Positions 1-10,741 are shown, counted from the first letter of the stretch. The stretch: 64,000 bases of DNA from Thraustochytrium sp. TN22 (GCA_013306675.1 JABLUY010000017.1:186001-250000); one strand, 5' to 3'. Numbers and translations: made by a program. The notes: generated by a model not told the origin, from the sequence alone.

Positions 1-2306
1 CTCCTGCGTGTCGAGGCAGCGGTCGAGGCGCGCCAGCAGGCTTGCCGGGCAGGTGGCCGAGACAACGGCGGCCTCGAGGCGCGCCAGCACGGGGGCCAGC
101 GCGGTGGCAGCGCGGGCGAGCGCCGGGAGGCCGTCTCGGTCGCGCGCCTCGTCCGCGGCCGGGTCGAGCACAGAGCCGGCCAGGGCGTCGCGGAAGAGCG
201 CGAGCTCGGACCAGTCGGCGGGGCGAAAGGCGAAGGCGCCCGTGCGCCGCACGATGACCGGGCGCCCATCGCCCGTGACAGCCAGCCCGAGCGGGCGGTG
301 GCCCTGGAGCCAGGCGTGCTCGCAGTCCTCGAGCAGGCGCTCGCACGCCACAGCGGCGTCCTGCAGCGAGTCGGTCTCCTGTACGATGTGCGCGCGCAGC
401 AGGCGCTCCGCCAAGCCGAGCGCCGCCTCGCGCGTGACGCGGCCGTCCGCGGTGCGCTCCGCGTCCAGCCCGCGCGAGGCGCGGCTGCCGAAGGACGCGA
501 CGAGGCCCTCGCACAGGTCCAGCGTCGAGAAACGGCCGGGCACGTCGAGGCGCGCAACGCAGGCGCGCAGAACGTCCTCCTGCGAGAGCGGCGCGAGACC
601 GCCGAGGCCGCCCCAGAGCGCGGCGGCGTCCTCGCCACCGTCGTCGGCCAAACCCATGGCGACAGAGGCGGCGGGCGAGGCGAGCACGTGGGCGTCCGCA
701 TCGAGCCCCAGCGCGGCGCGGTCGGCATCCTGCAGCACGTGGCGGTCCACGTCGAGAGGGACGGCGCGCGTGGCCGGCTGCGCGGCCGGCTGCGCGGCGG
801 CGCCGAGCGGCTGCCGCAGGACGACCGTGCTGGACCCGCTGGACGGCCGCCACCAGACGGAGCGCACGGCGTCGCCGGCGCCCTCGAGCGCCAGATCGAC
901 GAGGCGGAAGCCGCGCAGACGCTGGATGTCGTCCTCGTGCAGGAGCTGCTGCACGGCGGCCTCCAGGTTGACGTTATTGATCGCGAGCCAGCCGTCGAGC
1001 GCCAGCACCAGCGGGCGCGCAGTGGACAGGCGCAGCGCCACGACCAGCGTCAGCTTGCGCTTGGTGCCGAAGGCGTCCTCAAGGCCGCCCAGACGCGTCT
1101 GCACCCAAGCCTCCTCGACGCGCGCGCGCGTGGCGGCGGAACCCGCGGCACTGGGGCGGCCTGCGGCGTTGCCGCCGCCATGGGCGGCGCTGCCGTCGTC
1201 CGCCGCCAAGAGGTCCACCTCGCTGCGGCAGGCGCGGCGCGTGACAGACCACAGGCGCGCTTTGCCGTCCGAATACACCGCGGCGATGAAGGTCTCGTCG
1301 TTCTCGGACTGTTCACGGCGCAGCGCGGCGAGCTGCACGACCTGCACGCGCGGGCCGGCGGACTCGCCGGTGGACCGCCGCAGGAACCCCGTCCACAGGC
1401 GCTGCGTGAGTGAGGTCTCGGTGAGCTGGAAGGGCGCGGTGTCTGCGCCGGCGCCGGCGCTGCCCGCGCCCGCCTCGACGTCCAGGTCGTCCGGGAAACA
1501 GGTGCACGTGATGGGCGGCAGTGCGCTGCCGGCAGCGCTGCTGCCGGCGTCGGACGCGGAGTCACTGGCCGCCGCGGGTGCCGGCGTGGCCGGCGCCGCG
1601 TCCGCGTCCGCGTCGTCGCCGGCGAGCGACGGCCCGCTTGCGAGGTGAATCAGCTCGCGCGCGTCGGCGAACCAGCAGCAAGCGCCCACCGAGGCGATGC
1701 GGTCCTGGTGCAGCACGCGCAGCAGCGCGCCCTCACCCTTGTCGGAGAGGAAGGACCGGCCCAGGAAGCAGCGGCGCGTCTCGTCCCCCGTGAAGGGGTG
1801 GTTGCGAAAGCACAGCGTAGCGGCGGTGCCGTCCGTGAAGCACACGCACAGCACGAGGTGACCCGCCTTCTCGAGCCAGCGCACGCCCCCCGGCGCCAGC
1901 CGCCGTCCCTCGGGCAGCTGGAAGCGCACGGCGCAGTCCTGCAGATCCGCGCCCAGCGAGACGTCCAGCACATCCAACGTGTTCCCGCGCGCCAGCGCGC
2001 GCCAGACCACCAGGCGCTCCTTGCACGCCTGGCGGTCGGCCGCCGGGTACGCCTCGTCGCTGCGGAACTGGTACGAGCCGCCCAGGTCCTGCGCGCGCGC
2101 CGCCGCCGCCGCGCCGCCGCCGCCGCCCTCGCGCGCCGCCGCCGCCGCCGCCGCCGCGCTCCGGATTGCGGCCGCTCCAGCTGCCGAGTCCGGCTCAGCC
2201 CGCCCGGCTGACCACCGCCCGTGCGCGCAGGGTGTGCTCCCTGGCGCGAACGCCAGAACCCTCTTCGCTGCTGGGTAGACTCCGCCCGGCTGCTGCTTTT
2301 TTTCAT
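1..2306 (-). CDS. NUP160: Nup160/Nup120-type nucleoporin, N-terminal part, runs off left edge
   Basis: Subunit of the Y-shaped (Nup107-160) scaffold of the nuclear pore. I read the minus strand directly: the frame is open from about 2445 down to position 1 with no stop, giving roughly 700 convincing residues. Resemblance to animal Nup160 runs in the right order: VWRALARGNTLDVLDVSLG then DCAVRFQLPEGRRLAPGGV (animal: WRTCGDTLELVEISLDVN...LPGGVHI); later SLTQRLWTGFLRR and FIAAVYSDGKARLWSVTRR (animal: VMQRLLTGWMP ... LCQDHKLRMWSYK), the WD-like blades of the N-terminal beta-propeller; then LSQEDVLRACVARLDVPGRF at the start of the helical part. The C-terminal half lies outside the window. The start is unresolved: no in-frame ATG occurs between the upstream in-frame stop (2446-2448) and the conserved region. 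An ATG in good context at 2304-2306 is in another frame, joined through a GCG-rich tract at 2098-2157, so an indel or a small intron there is possible. Family call is from recalled family sequence, not a search. Confidence 0.68.
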
Positions 2307-2574
2307 TGTTTCTTCCCAAGAACTTGAACCTGCCAAGTGAACTTCTGACAGTGAAACAGGCCTTGCAAGGACCTGCCACTGGTGGCCATGGTGGCTGGCT
2401 GCCACTGGTGGCCAAAGGCCACTGGCAAGTTGCACTTGCGGCTGCTCAGCTCCCGCAACTGCAACAGTTGTTGCGCGTGGCCTGGCCTGGCTGGCCAGGC
2501 GACTCTGCAGCAAGCTGGACGCGAGATAAACTCGGACTCGGACGGTCGCCCGGCACGGCGAAGCTCGCGGGGGT

Positions 2575-2632
2575 CCTGCCTGCTTGCCTGCCTGCCTGCC
2601 TGCCTGCCTGCGGTCTGCCTGCAGGGCTCGGG
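2575..2632. repeat. (TGCC)n microsatellite
   Basis: A run of TGCC/CTGC units with a few substitutions, inside the divergent promoter region. A similar run of the same unit occurs at about 4916-4953, immediately upstream of the enoyl-CoA isomerase gene. Confidence 0.85.
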
Positions 2633-2800
2633 CCGCCTGCGCGCGAGCGTGCCGCTGGCTGATGCTCAGCTCGAGCTGGCTCATGTGTGAGAGAGAGACG
2701 AGCTGAGCGGAGAGGGGAACTCTGGTCAGTGAGTGACAGAAAAGGAGATGACGACGACGCTGCGGCCCGCGCAGCCGCGCGAGACCTGGGCAGACCGGGT

Positions 2801-2850
2801 TCGCTGCGCCGCGCTGCGCCGCGCTGCGCCGCGCTGCGCCGCGTTGCGCT
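2801..2850. repeat. Tandem 10-bp repeat, about five units of GCGCTGCGCC
   Basis: Five near-identical 10-bp units just upstream of the cytochrome b5 gene. It opens spurious alanine/arginine-rich frames on both strands. It probably lies in the 5-prime untranslated or promoter region. Confidence 0.85.
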
Positions 2851-3031
2851 GCGTGCCGGGCTGCGCTCGCTGCGAGGCGGCGGGGTGGGCGCGGCGCTCG
2901 GCCGGGCGCGCAGTTCGGTGCGGCGTGCGCGAGCGTGACGCGCGACAGGCGCGGACGGCCGGGCGGCCGCGAGCGGAGGCAGACAGGCAGCGGAGGCAGG
3001 CGAGGCGTCGCGGAGCGCGCGCAGCGGCAGG

Positions 3032-3700
3032 ATGCGCGTGGTGAGCCGCGCGGAGCTGGCGCAGCACGCGAGCGTGGCGGACTGCTGGATCGCGCTGCAC
3101 GGGCTCGTGTACGATGTGACGGCGTACCTGGGCGAGCACCCGGGCGGGGCACGTCTGCTGGTGGAGGTGGGCGGCACGGACGCCACGGAGGACTTTGAGC
3201 AGGTGGGCCACACCGAGGCGGCTGAGGACCAGCGCGAGAAGTACCTGGTGGGCGCGCTGGAAGGCGCCGAGGGCAGTGAGGCCGGCGCCTTCAAGAAGGT
3301 GACGGACGAGGAGACCCTGCGCGAGATCTCCATGGAGGAGGTCGCCAAGCACGCCTCGCCTGAGGACGCCTGGATTGTCGTGCATGGCCTCGTGTACGAT
3401 GTGAGCAAGTGGCTGCGCCGGCACCCGGGCGGCTCCGGCACCATTATGGATGTGGCCGGTCGCGACGCCTCGGCGGCCTTTGACGAGATTGGCCACTCGG
3501 ACCGCGCCGAGCAGATCACCCGCAAGTTCCTCATTGGCAAGCTGCTCGGTGGCACGCGCGCGCGTCGCCGGCCGCCGCAGAAGAGTGCCTCGGATGCCAA
3601 AGCGGACGCACCTGAGGCTGCAGACATGGAGGCCTACGCCTTTGCTGCGGCGGCGGCCGCGGCCGTCTTCGCCTTTGGTGTCTACCTCGTCCGTGGTTAA
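3032..3700 (+). CDS. Tandem (two-domain) cytochrome b5, tail-anchored
   Basis: Electron carrier of 222 residues with two complete cytochrome b5 haem-binding domains in tandem. Domain 1 covers about residues 3-75 with axial haem ligands in HPGG (36-39) and GHTEAAE (H60). Domain 2 covers about 97-172 with HPGG (131-134) and GHSDRAE (H155). A basic linker (TRARRRPP, 175-182) leads to a single hydrophobic C-terminal segment at about 201-219, ending VYLVRG, as in tail-anchored microsomal or outer mitochondrial cytochrome b5. The usual soluble-plus-anchor protein is about 130 residues with one haem domain, so this is a duplication, and the two copies are well diverged. The first ATG of the domain-bearing frame is used; no signal peptide is needed. 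Partners are probably ER desaturases or cytochrome b5 reductase (inference). Divergent from the nucleoporin gene and convergent with the isomerase gene. Confidence 0.9.
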   Translation: MRVVSRAELAQHASVADCWIALHGLVYDVTAYLGEHPGGARLLVEVGGTDATEDFEQVGHTEAAEDQREKYLVGALEGAEGSEAGAFKKVTDEETLREISMEEVAKHASPEDAWIVVHGLVYDVSKWLRRHPGGSGTIMDVAGRDASAAFDEIGHSDRAEQITRKFLIGKLLGGTRARRRPPQKSASDAKADAPEAADMEAYAFAAAAAAAVFAFGVYLVRG

Positions 3701-4011
3701 GCGCAGAGAGCTCCTTGCTCGCTCTAGCTCGCTCGCTCTTGCTGCTTCTTCTCCTCCCCCTCTTTCGTCCTCTTTCGAGCTGAGCGAGCTGTTCTACGAC
3801 GACCACCGTGGGCAGGAGCGGGAAAAATGCACACACAAACAAATCACTCGTCCTCGTACCCCTGGTAGCAAGTTTTAGCGGAATGTCAAACATGCCCATG
3901 TCCCGTCGCCTTCAAGAAGTTCGTACGGTCGGCCGGCCGGCCGGTCGTCCAGTCGTCCAGTCGTCACTAGCTGGCTCCTTCACTGTAGCAAGACCACCGA
4001 CTAGGCTAGGC
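3701..4011. other. Convergent 3-prime intergenic region
   Basis: 311 bases between the convergent cytochrome b5 and isomerase genes; no gene seen. It includes short runs of CGGCC and GTCGTCCA near 3925-3965. It must hold both transcript ends, but I cannot assign a polyadenylation signal. Confidence 0.5.
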
Positions 4012-4908
4012 CTACTTCTTCTTCTTGTTCTTGAGTGCGGCCAGGGTGGCCTCGATGGCGGCCGCACACTCGTCGGAGCTGGCGACGGACCAGAGCTCCT
4101 GACCCGAGCGCGGGCCGGCCATGGCCGCGACCTGCTCGCGCTGCTGCTGCTTCGTGAGCGTGCGCGCCCGGGGCGGCGTCTTGGCAAGCGGCTCGAGGAA
4201 GGCCAGCGCGCGAGGGAGCACCTCATCGACCGGGACGACCTCGTCCACAAAGCCAAAGTCGAGTGCCTCAGTCGGGTTCATGAGGTAGCCACGCTGCAGG
4301 AGCAGCTCGCTGCGGCGCGCGCCCACGGTGCGCTCGGCCATGGCCTGCAGCCACCGTGGACACACCATGCCCACCTGGGTCTCGTTGAGCCCCATGCGGA
4401 TTTTGGGGTTGTCCGCCAGAACGCGGTAGTCGCACGCGAGCGCCAGCACGCTGCCGCCGGCCGGCGCCGGCGCCTCGATGGCCGCGGCTGTGGCGAGACG
4501 CGTCATGTACAGCGTGTGCCAGAGCTCCTCGAAGGCGCCCCAGAACTTGCAAAAGTGCGCCTCCGGCACCTTGTACACCTCCGACAGGTCAAGCCCGGCG
4601 CTGAACGCCTTCTGGTTCGACCCCAGCACCATGGCCTGCAAGCCCTCCTCGCGCTCCAGCGCCTTGATCGTCTCCGTCAGCTCCTGCACCAGCGCCAGGT
4701 TCAGGCTGTTCACCGGCGCGCGGTCCATGCGCACCACCGCCACCTCCACGCCGCCCGTCTGCTCGCGCGACACTTGCACGAGCGGCGCCGCGCCCGAGCT
4801 CAGCCCGCGCCGCGCCGCGATCTGCACGACCGCACCGGCGCGGGTCAGGCGCGTCGCGCCCGAGACTAGCGTCGCGCCGGAGGCCAGCATGGTGCCGGAG
4901 GCCAGCAT
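4012..4908 (-). CDS. ECI1: Mitochondrial enoyl-CoA delta-isomerase (crotonase family)
   Basis: 298 residues, the size usual for the family. It moves a 3-enoyl-CoA double bond to the 2-trans position so that unsaturated fatty acids can pass through beta-oxidation. The first about 40 residues are rich in Ala, Ser and Arg with few acids and end ARRGLSSG, a plausible mitochondrial presequence. The crotonase core follows: RAPVNSLN (63-70), the oxyanion-hole segments FSAGLDL (102-108) and PAGG (149-152), then CDYRVLADNPKIRMGLNE. E176 in GLNETQVGMVCP corresponds to the catalytic glutamate of delta-isomerases; the LNET-x-x-G segment distinguishes this branch from enoyl-CoA hydratases. The C-terminus is basic (KNKKKK). 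Two in-frame ATGs, 4908 and 4890, both sit inside the presequence repeat MLASG; I use the first. No peroxisomal SKL-type end is present, so mitochondria are favoured. Confidence 0.88.
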   Translation of the reverse strand: MLASGTMLASGATLVSGATRLTRAGAVVQIAARRGLSSGAAPLVQVSREQTGGVEVAVVRMDRAPVNSLNLALVQELTETIKALEREEGLQAMVLGSNQKAFSAGLDLSEVYKVPEAHFCKFWGAFEELWHTLYMTRLATAAAIEAPAPAGGSVLALACDYRVLADNPKIRMGLNETQVGMVCPRWLQAMAERTVGARRSELLLQRGYLMNPTEALDFGFVDEVVPVDEVLPRALAFLEPLAKTPPRARTLTKQQQREQVAAMAGPRSGQELWSVASSDECAAAIEATLAALKNKKKK

Positions 4909-5733
4909 GGCGTCCTGCGTGCCTGCCTGCCTGCCTGCGTGCCTGCGTGCCTGTCTGGTCTTCTCGCGCGCGGTCTTGCTCCTGTCCTTGCCGCTGCTGC
5001 CGCTGCCGCCGACGCCGACGCCGACGCCACCGCTGCGATCTCGGCCTCGATCAATCTGGTGAAGCGTGAATGCCGCGCTGCGCCGCCTGACTCGGACTGA
5101 TGATGATCATCAGCCAGAGTGAGAGTGAAAGGTGACAGCAGCGCTGTCGTCGTCCGACCCTGGGCCTTGCCGAGGCCAAGCGTAAGTTATCATCATGATG
5201 AAAGGCTCCAGCCTCGAAGGCTCAAGCAAGACTAGAGATTCGAGGCACGCGCTATCAGTGAGTCGCGAGGTCTCCAGTCGATCATAACTCAAGCCGTGCG
5301 AGCTGCGCTTGCGGCCAGCCAGCTCCGAATCGCTGCAGCTGATGAGGTCATCTTGCACAGCAAGGCTGACGTAGGTAGCCGACCAAGTCGACGTTCACGA
5401 CGGCGAGGCTCCTCACAGCAAGGGCCTCGAGCGGACCTGGGACAGCGCTGAAGAAGGTGGGACGAGAACGAGCCTCGTGCAGCAACAGATCGCTGCAGGC
5501 AGCGGCATGGCTCTTGCTAGCTAGCTAGCTATGCGAGAGAAACCAAACACGTTGCGACTTGGATTAGCAGCCACTCTCTGCCTGACCGGGTGACAACGGG
5601 GAAAGGACGGTGATGCGACACAAAGGCGATAATGATATAACTTATGCACGGCGCAGGCCCAGCCTCGCGCCGGAGCCCGCGTTACTTAGTATGCTGAAGA
5701 GGCAGGCGCAACCTTCAAAAAGAGAGGCTTAAC
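4909..5733. other. Promoter of the isomerase gene and gene-free spacer
   Basis: About 825 bases without a recognisable gene. Close to the isomerase start is a CTGC/TGCC microsatellite (4916-4953), followed by a (GCCGAC)n run near 5004-5030. The rest is moderately GC-rich, with a short GCTAGCTAGCTAGC run at 5515-5530. The 82-residue minus-strand frame at 5110-5358 shows no family features and I do not call it. Confidence 0.5.
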
Positions 5734-6744
5734 TTAGAGGCCGCGCATGAGGACGAAGTCATGGACGGCACCGCCAAAGGGAGCGCCCAGCAGCGGACCA
5801 ATCATGTACGTCCACCACTCACCACCGATGCCCGGGAAGGCAATCTTGCCATAGCCGGCCATGTAGGCGACGATGCGGGGGCCCATATCACGAGCCGGGT
5901 TGAAGCCGGCCTGGTTGAGCGGGGCATGGAGCGAAACGAGCATGACAATCACGAAGCACACGCCAGTGGCAGCCATACCCGGGGAGAAGCGCATCTGGTT
6001 GCGCGGGTCGTTGACGGCGAAAATGGTGAACATGAGCACGGCGGTGCCGACAAACTCAAGACCGAGGGAGCCAGCGTTGGTGACGGTGTTCGCGGACCAG
6101 TCGAGCGACTCGTCGAGCTTGAAGCCCGGGTTGGGAGCAGCCATGCCGAAGATGGACAGACCGACCTCGCTGCCCGGCTCGCCGCGGATGGTGCCGGTCC
6201 GGGCCTCCATGGCAGCGATGGAGGTGTAGAACTCAAAGTAGACGAGGCCAGCGCCAAGCATGGCGCCGATGAGCTGAGCGATCCAAAAGGGCACGACCTT
6301 CCAGAACGGGAAGTCCTCCGGGCGCAGGAGCGCGATGGCCAAAGTGACAGACGGGTTGATGTGCGCGCCACTCACGGAGCCGGTGGTCCACACGGCAAGA
6401 AGCACGGCGAGACCCCAGAGGCAGCCGACAGAGAACAGGCCAGCGTAAGCGCCGATGGCGGTGGCGACGGCGTTGGTACCGCAGCCGAACCAGATAAGAA
6501 TGAAGGTGCCGAGCACCTCGCCGATCAGCTCGCGGGTGAAGGTCGGCGTCTTCATCTCATCGGCCGAGCCGGAGATATCACCACGCAGGGAGCGGATGGT
6601 ATCCACGTACCAGTTGGACGGGCTGACCTTCTCATGCTCCTTCTCGTCGGCGGCCGTCATGTGCATGGACACGGGCGGCTCAGCCGGCGAGTGGAGAGGC
6701 GCGGTGGTGGCCTGCTGGTGCAGCTGCTGCTCGTGCTCGATCAT
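5734..6744 (-). CDS. Aquaglyceroporin (MIP family), NPS variant
   Basis: Channel of 336 residues for water, glycerol or other small neutral solutes. Six membrane spans are visible between about 72 and 330. The first half-helix motif is GAHINPSVTLA (NPS at 130-132) where NPA is usual; the second is GFNPARDMGPR (NPARD at 282-286), whose extra Asp is the mark of the GlpF/aquaglyceroporin branch. A hydrophilic N-terminal tail of about 70 residues precedes the first span. It shares AEPPVSMH in that tail and the C-terminal LMRGL with the second channel in this window, so the two are paralogues. The ATG at 6744 is chosen because it matches the paralogue start (MIE). The frame stays open upstream through a CAG tract, but without a matching counterpart. 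Whether NPS changes selectivity is unknown; several protist and plant MIPs also depart from NPA. Confidence 0.9.
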   Translation of the reverse strand: MIEHEQQLHQQATTAPLHSPAEPPVSMHMTAADEKEHEKVSPSNWYVDTIRSLRGDISGSADEMKTPTFTRELIGEVLGTFILIWFGCGTNAVATAIGAYAGLFSVGCLWGLAVLLAVWTTGSVSGAHINPSVTLAIALLRPEDFPFWKVVPFWIAQLIGAMLGAGLVYFEFYTSIAAMEARTGTIRGEPGSEVGLSIFGMAAPNPGFKLDESLDWSANTVTNAGSLGLEFVGTAVLMFTIFAVNDPRNQMRFSPGMAATGVCFVIVMLVSLHAPLNQAGFNPARDMGPRIVAYMAGYGKIAFPGIGGEWWTYMIGPLLGAPFGGAVHDFVLMRGL

Positions 6745-6791
6745 TTTGCTTGGGTGAGAGGTGAAGCGAAGCGAGCGAGCGGCTTGGCTGC

Positions 6792-6823
<32 letters not shown>

Positions 6824-7100
6824 GCTCTGCTGCTCGGCTTTGGCTTCGGCTTCGGCTGTTGCGGTTCTGCTGCAGCCGCGGCAGCTGCGCCGCGGACGCG
6901 CGCCAGCAAGGCGGGCCAGGCCACGCACTGGATCCGAGCAGCCCCGGTCAAGCATCTCAGACACACAGACACATACGCACTGCACTTTGCGAACGGCAGC
7001 CAGAAGGGCAGCACACAGGTGGTAGCTAGGTCGGCGAAGGAGCGCGCAACTGAGCAGGCTGGGGACTGATCCAGAAATTGGACGCCTCGTCACCCCTTGC
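6745..7100 (-). promoter_or_regulatory. 5-prime region of the NPS aquaglyceroporin gene with a CAG/CTG repeat
   Basis: Directly upstream of the chosen start. It has about ten CTG triplets at 6793-6823 (CAG on the gene strand), then GGCTTC-type repeats near 6838-6860. The gene frame remains open through this stretch, so an N-terminal extension by an alternative start cannot be excluded, but it would be pure low-complexity Ser/Gln/Lys. Confidence 0.4.
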
Positions 7101-10100
7101 TTCCATCTACGCTCGCCTCGAGCCTCGCTCGCCCCGGCCGGCGAGCCTTCGCTCAAGCTGGCAAGCGGGCGCATGCGTCCTGCCTCGCGCGTGCTCAGCT
7201 CTGCGTCGCCCCTGGTGACGAGCCCTCACTCGCTGCGCTTCCAGTCGCGTCAGCGGCCCTCGCTTCCTCTTCGTCTTCCACGCCCCAAGTCGCGCCGAGG
7301 AAGCAAGAATCATCGAATCACTGGCCTGGTCCTCCAACTAGCCGGGGCCGCTGACTCCGCCAACCAACCTTTCAAGTTCTTTCTCTCGGCCGGCCACCAG
7401 CCCGAGCCGGCCGTGGCGCGCGCGCGCGCGCGCCGCGCCCGCCCGGCCAGCCTGAGCGCCCGCGCCGTGGCGAGCGGTGCCCCGCCGCACCGCTCTTCTT
7501 GACTCGGACTTGTTCAACAAGTTCACTGTCAAGTTGACGCCGGAACGGACCCGGCGCCGTCCACCCATTGACCGCACTGCCAGGCTCCGACTCGAGTCGG
7601 AGCCGGACTTCCCACCGCCCGTATGCGACGCAGCCGCCTTGTGGGCCGCCGCCCTCGCGTTGATAAGAGGCGCCGGTTCACCCGCGCTCGCCGCCATGGA
7701 CCGCGCCGGTCCACGCGTCGCGCTGCTGGCCAGGGCCGGAGAGCACTGCTGCAGCGGCAGCACCGCGCTGCCACTGCCAGCGTCGGAGGTCCGCCAGCGA
7801 CAGCGCGCCAGCCGCTAGCGACAGCGACCGCTCGCGAACTCGAAGCCAAGCTAGCGAGCGAGCGAGCGAGCAGCTCCGCCGGCCAGCGGCCCTGGCCGGC
7901 GGGCCACTGGCAGGCCGGGTTGGTTGCCAGGGTCAACCCGCTGCAGCCAGACGGCGCCGGCGGGCGCGCGGACTGCTCTTCCATGGACGCACGCTCAAGC
8001 TTCCGACGCCGGCGACGCGACGCCGCCGAGGGCGACGCAGAGCAGCCGCGGGCCGCGATCTCGTCAGTGACGGGCCTCGCCGGCCGCGAGACGAACCCGC
8101 TGGGAGCACAAGACTGCGCTTGCGTTTGCACGCCGTGAGCGCGCAGCTCGCAGGCACGCAAGCAACAAGTGAAAGCGACTTGGAGAGTGCCAGTAGCGTC
8201 CGAGCGTCCTTGGCGTCTGGACTCTGGCGTGCGTGGCATTGCGTGCTCAAAGGCCCGCCTGAGACTCGCTGGCTCATGCAGTGACTGTCGTACAAGTGTC
8301 AGAATGGATTGATCGCGTGGTTTCTCAGGCTTTCGAGACGTCAGCCAGCCTGGCTGCGATCGAGCGACACAACGACGCGAATCGCCACGCGCCACCGTGA
8401 CGAGCTCGCGGCCAGCCCTTGCCAGTGCCACCGCCAGCGGTCGCGGTCGTGGAGCGACGATGACCACACCGTCCGCCGCCGGCGGGGCTGCCTTTTTGTG
8501 CAGCGCGCGGCTGAGCGCAGTGCGTGCGCGCACACCGTTGTATGCCACTGCCCACATTCGGGCGCACTCTCTGCGCTAGCAGTGCAGGCCTGCCAGTGAG
8601 AAGCAGGGACGCGGGCGGCCTTGGTCTGCCCCCCGAAGCGGGCCGCGCCAAGCCACGGCCGCCGTGTGCTGAGCGAGGCGGAGCGAGGCGGAGCCGACCC
8701 GGGGGCCAGTCAGGCACGCGACAGCGCACGCCGTCGTCGCGCGCATGGTTCGACCGAATCGGCATGGCGAGCCGGGCCACCTCCAATTACACCCAGACGC
8801 TCAGGCCTTATCGATGGCGAGCCACCAGCCATGCAACGGTGCAACCATCAACGCGAAAGTAACGTTTGTAGCAAAATCAGTTGTCTGCCTGGCCAGCTGC
8901 CGAAAGCCCCCAGCGGCCCAGCCTGCAAAAGTTCCAGGCAGTCTTGAACCATTGTGTGCGCCTCGCACGGGCTGCCGGCGCCGGTGATGCAACGTCGGGT
9001 GCAGAATTCAGACGCTGACGAGCCCCCCTCCAAGCAGCACTCGTCTAGCCTAGTAGCTGGCTGACTGCCGCAGCCACACACACAGCTCGGCCGGCGGTTG
9101 CTCAGGACGCGCCGGGCGCTCGAAATGCCCCGGACCTGCACGATCTTGGCTCGGCCGACTTCGTGACGGTCCGCGTGCTGTCCATTGCGTCGCCTCCTGG
9201 CTCGCGCGCGCCAGGCTTTTGCACTGGAAAGGCTCGTCACCGAGCCCACCGGTCCAACATTCATTTCAACACGTGCTAACGTTACGTGCACTGCCCCGGG
9301 TGCAGGCAGGTGCAGGGGGTCCTCCTGTCATTTGATAGCTTGGGCCAACTTGGCTGGCTCCTCAAGCACCCACCAACGCGTCACCGGCCCCACTTGATTT
9401 TGTGTGCCCTCTTTGAAACCTTGCCCTCGCGATTGCCGCCTCTCCGTCCCTCTTGCTTGGGCTTTCGCACACGAGCGCCACCGTCTCATTCACGCACGAG
9501 CTAGCTTAGATACCCGCCGGCTAAATACCCGCCGTCTCGTTCACGAGCTACGCGACGAGCTTTGCCATGGCAAGGCCCAACGAGCGAACGCGGCCGCCAT
9601 GCACCATGCCGTGATCTAGCTCGGCACGCTGACTGCAGCTCCTATGCGTCTCGTGGTTCCTTGGTCCCTGCGCAACTGCGACCCCTTTGAGCACGTGCGT
9701 CTTGTTCACGGCCGACGAAGCAAGCTATCCGACAAGGATGGCGCTGACGTGCCTTTTCTCGTTGGTCGCGGGCGCCAGCGCGAGGAGATGCTCGTGGCCT
9801 TGGTGCTCTGCGTAGACGTGCTTTTTGACCTCCAAGCCGCACGCTGCACTGCAATTTAGGTCATCGTGGGGCTCGATGCCATCGTGCGGTGCTCCAAGGG
9901 CTGAGCGATGGACTGCCCAAGCACACAGGCTTCGCCTGCCCAACGCATCGTTTTCAAAGTTCACCAAGGGGCAGAAGCGTCGGCGCCTCGAAGACGAGCT
10001 ACGAGGCACAGCGTCCCAAGCACAGAGCAAGGGTACTGAATTGGCACAATTACGCACCGTTCCTGGAGTCCGACGCCAAAGGCTCCGGACTTGACAGTCA

Positions 10101-10741
10101 GCGAGAGCGAGGACGTCTCTTTCAAAAGAACGCGAACAACGTTGTCAGCTTGGCCAGGCTTGGCCAGCTCGCAGTTCATGAAGCCCTGTCAAGATTACGC
10201 AAGGCACTCTTGAGGCACGCATGGCGTTGTGTGCTGCTACACGAATCCGAACAGGGGACATGGTGTGATGCCTACCGTAAACCTACGCCAGATGGAAAGC
10301 ATGAACGTCGTGCATCAAGCGATGCGAGTTGCGCGGATGCGCGCTCTGTGAGCTGGACATCATCTCGAGAATCCAATGTAAACCTCTGGCCGAAAACATC
10401 AGCAGCAAAAGGGGCAATTCCGAGTCTTCGTGCGAATCAATATTCTGGCTCAGAATCACTCTCGTGTCCGACTCTCTACTACGGCTAGAACAGGGCATCT
10501 TCGCACCGCAACGTGGTTGATGCTCTCCAGACGAACCTGCGAGAGGATGGACTCATTTCCTTCTTGGTCGGCAAGAAGGCCCAGCAGCTTCGCAAGCACG
10601 CACGCACGTAAGCACGCACGTAAGCACGCACCAGCACCGCCGTCATCTCCAAGATTGTCGTCATACATTAGCGCGTGACTCTTCTTCGTCACTTTCGTCA
10701 TCATCATTGTCGCCGCGATCGTCGCCGCGTCTAGTTTGAAT
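7101..10741. other. Long gene-free region between the two aquaglyceroporin genes
   Basis: About 3.6 kb. Every open frame here is short or has the arginine/alanine-rich look of a GC shadow, and none shows a domain I know. The part nearest the first channel gene is very GC-rich and carries clustered short motifs: GACTCGGACTTG, TTCAACAAGTTC and GTCAAGTTGA at 7500-7540, ACTCGAGTCGGA near 7590, TGCCACTGCCAG near 7770, and CCACTGGCAGG near 7902. A (GAGC)n run lies at about 7853-7873. From about 9.4 to 10.7 kb the sequence is less GC-rich and holds a frame of 199 codons (9889-10488) with no recognisable similarity. An ACGCACGTAAGC repeat lies at 10595-10632. I see no tRNA or rRNA. Confidence 0.5.

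Larger units (their letters stand above)
2307..3031. promoter_or_regulatory. Divergent promoter region between nucleoporin and cytochrome b5 genes
   Basis: About 725 bases between two head-to-head genes, so it should hold both promoters. I see no gene. It contains AACTTGAA and CCAAGTGAACTTC near 2321-2346, three CCACTGG sites between 2376 and 2446, a CTCGGACTCGGAC site near 2530-2545, and two simple repeats (listed separately). The same short motifs recur upstream of other genes in the window. No TATA box is obvious. Confidence 0.4.

Noticed and set aside
8-1648. Plus-strand frame of 546 codons at the left edge
   Set aside because: It is the Ser/Arg/Ala-rich antisense shadow of the Nup160 frame on the minus strand, which is the one with family similarity.
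1650-3152. Minus-strand frame of 500 codons over the nucleoporin start, promoter and cytochrome b5 start
   Set aside because: It crosses a divergent promoter and two simple repeats and has only Arg/Ser/Ala-rich composition; just its possible first ATG at 2306 is of interest for the nucleoporin.
9889-10488. Frame of 199 codons in the less GC-rich part between the aquaporin genes
   Set aside because: No domain, no homology I recognise, no paired motif; length is compatible with chance in this GC range.
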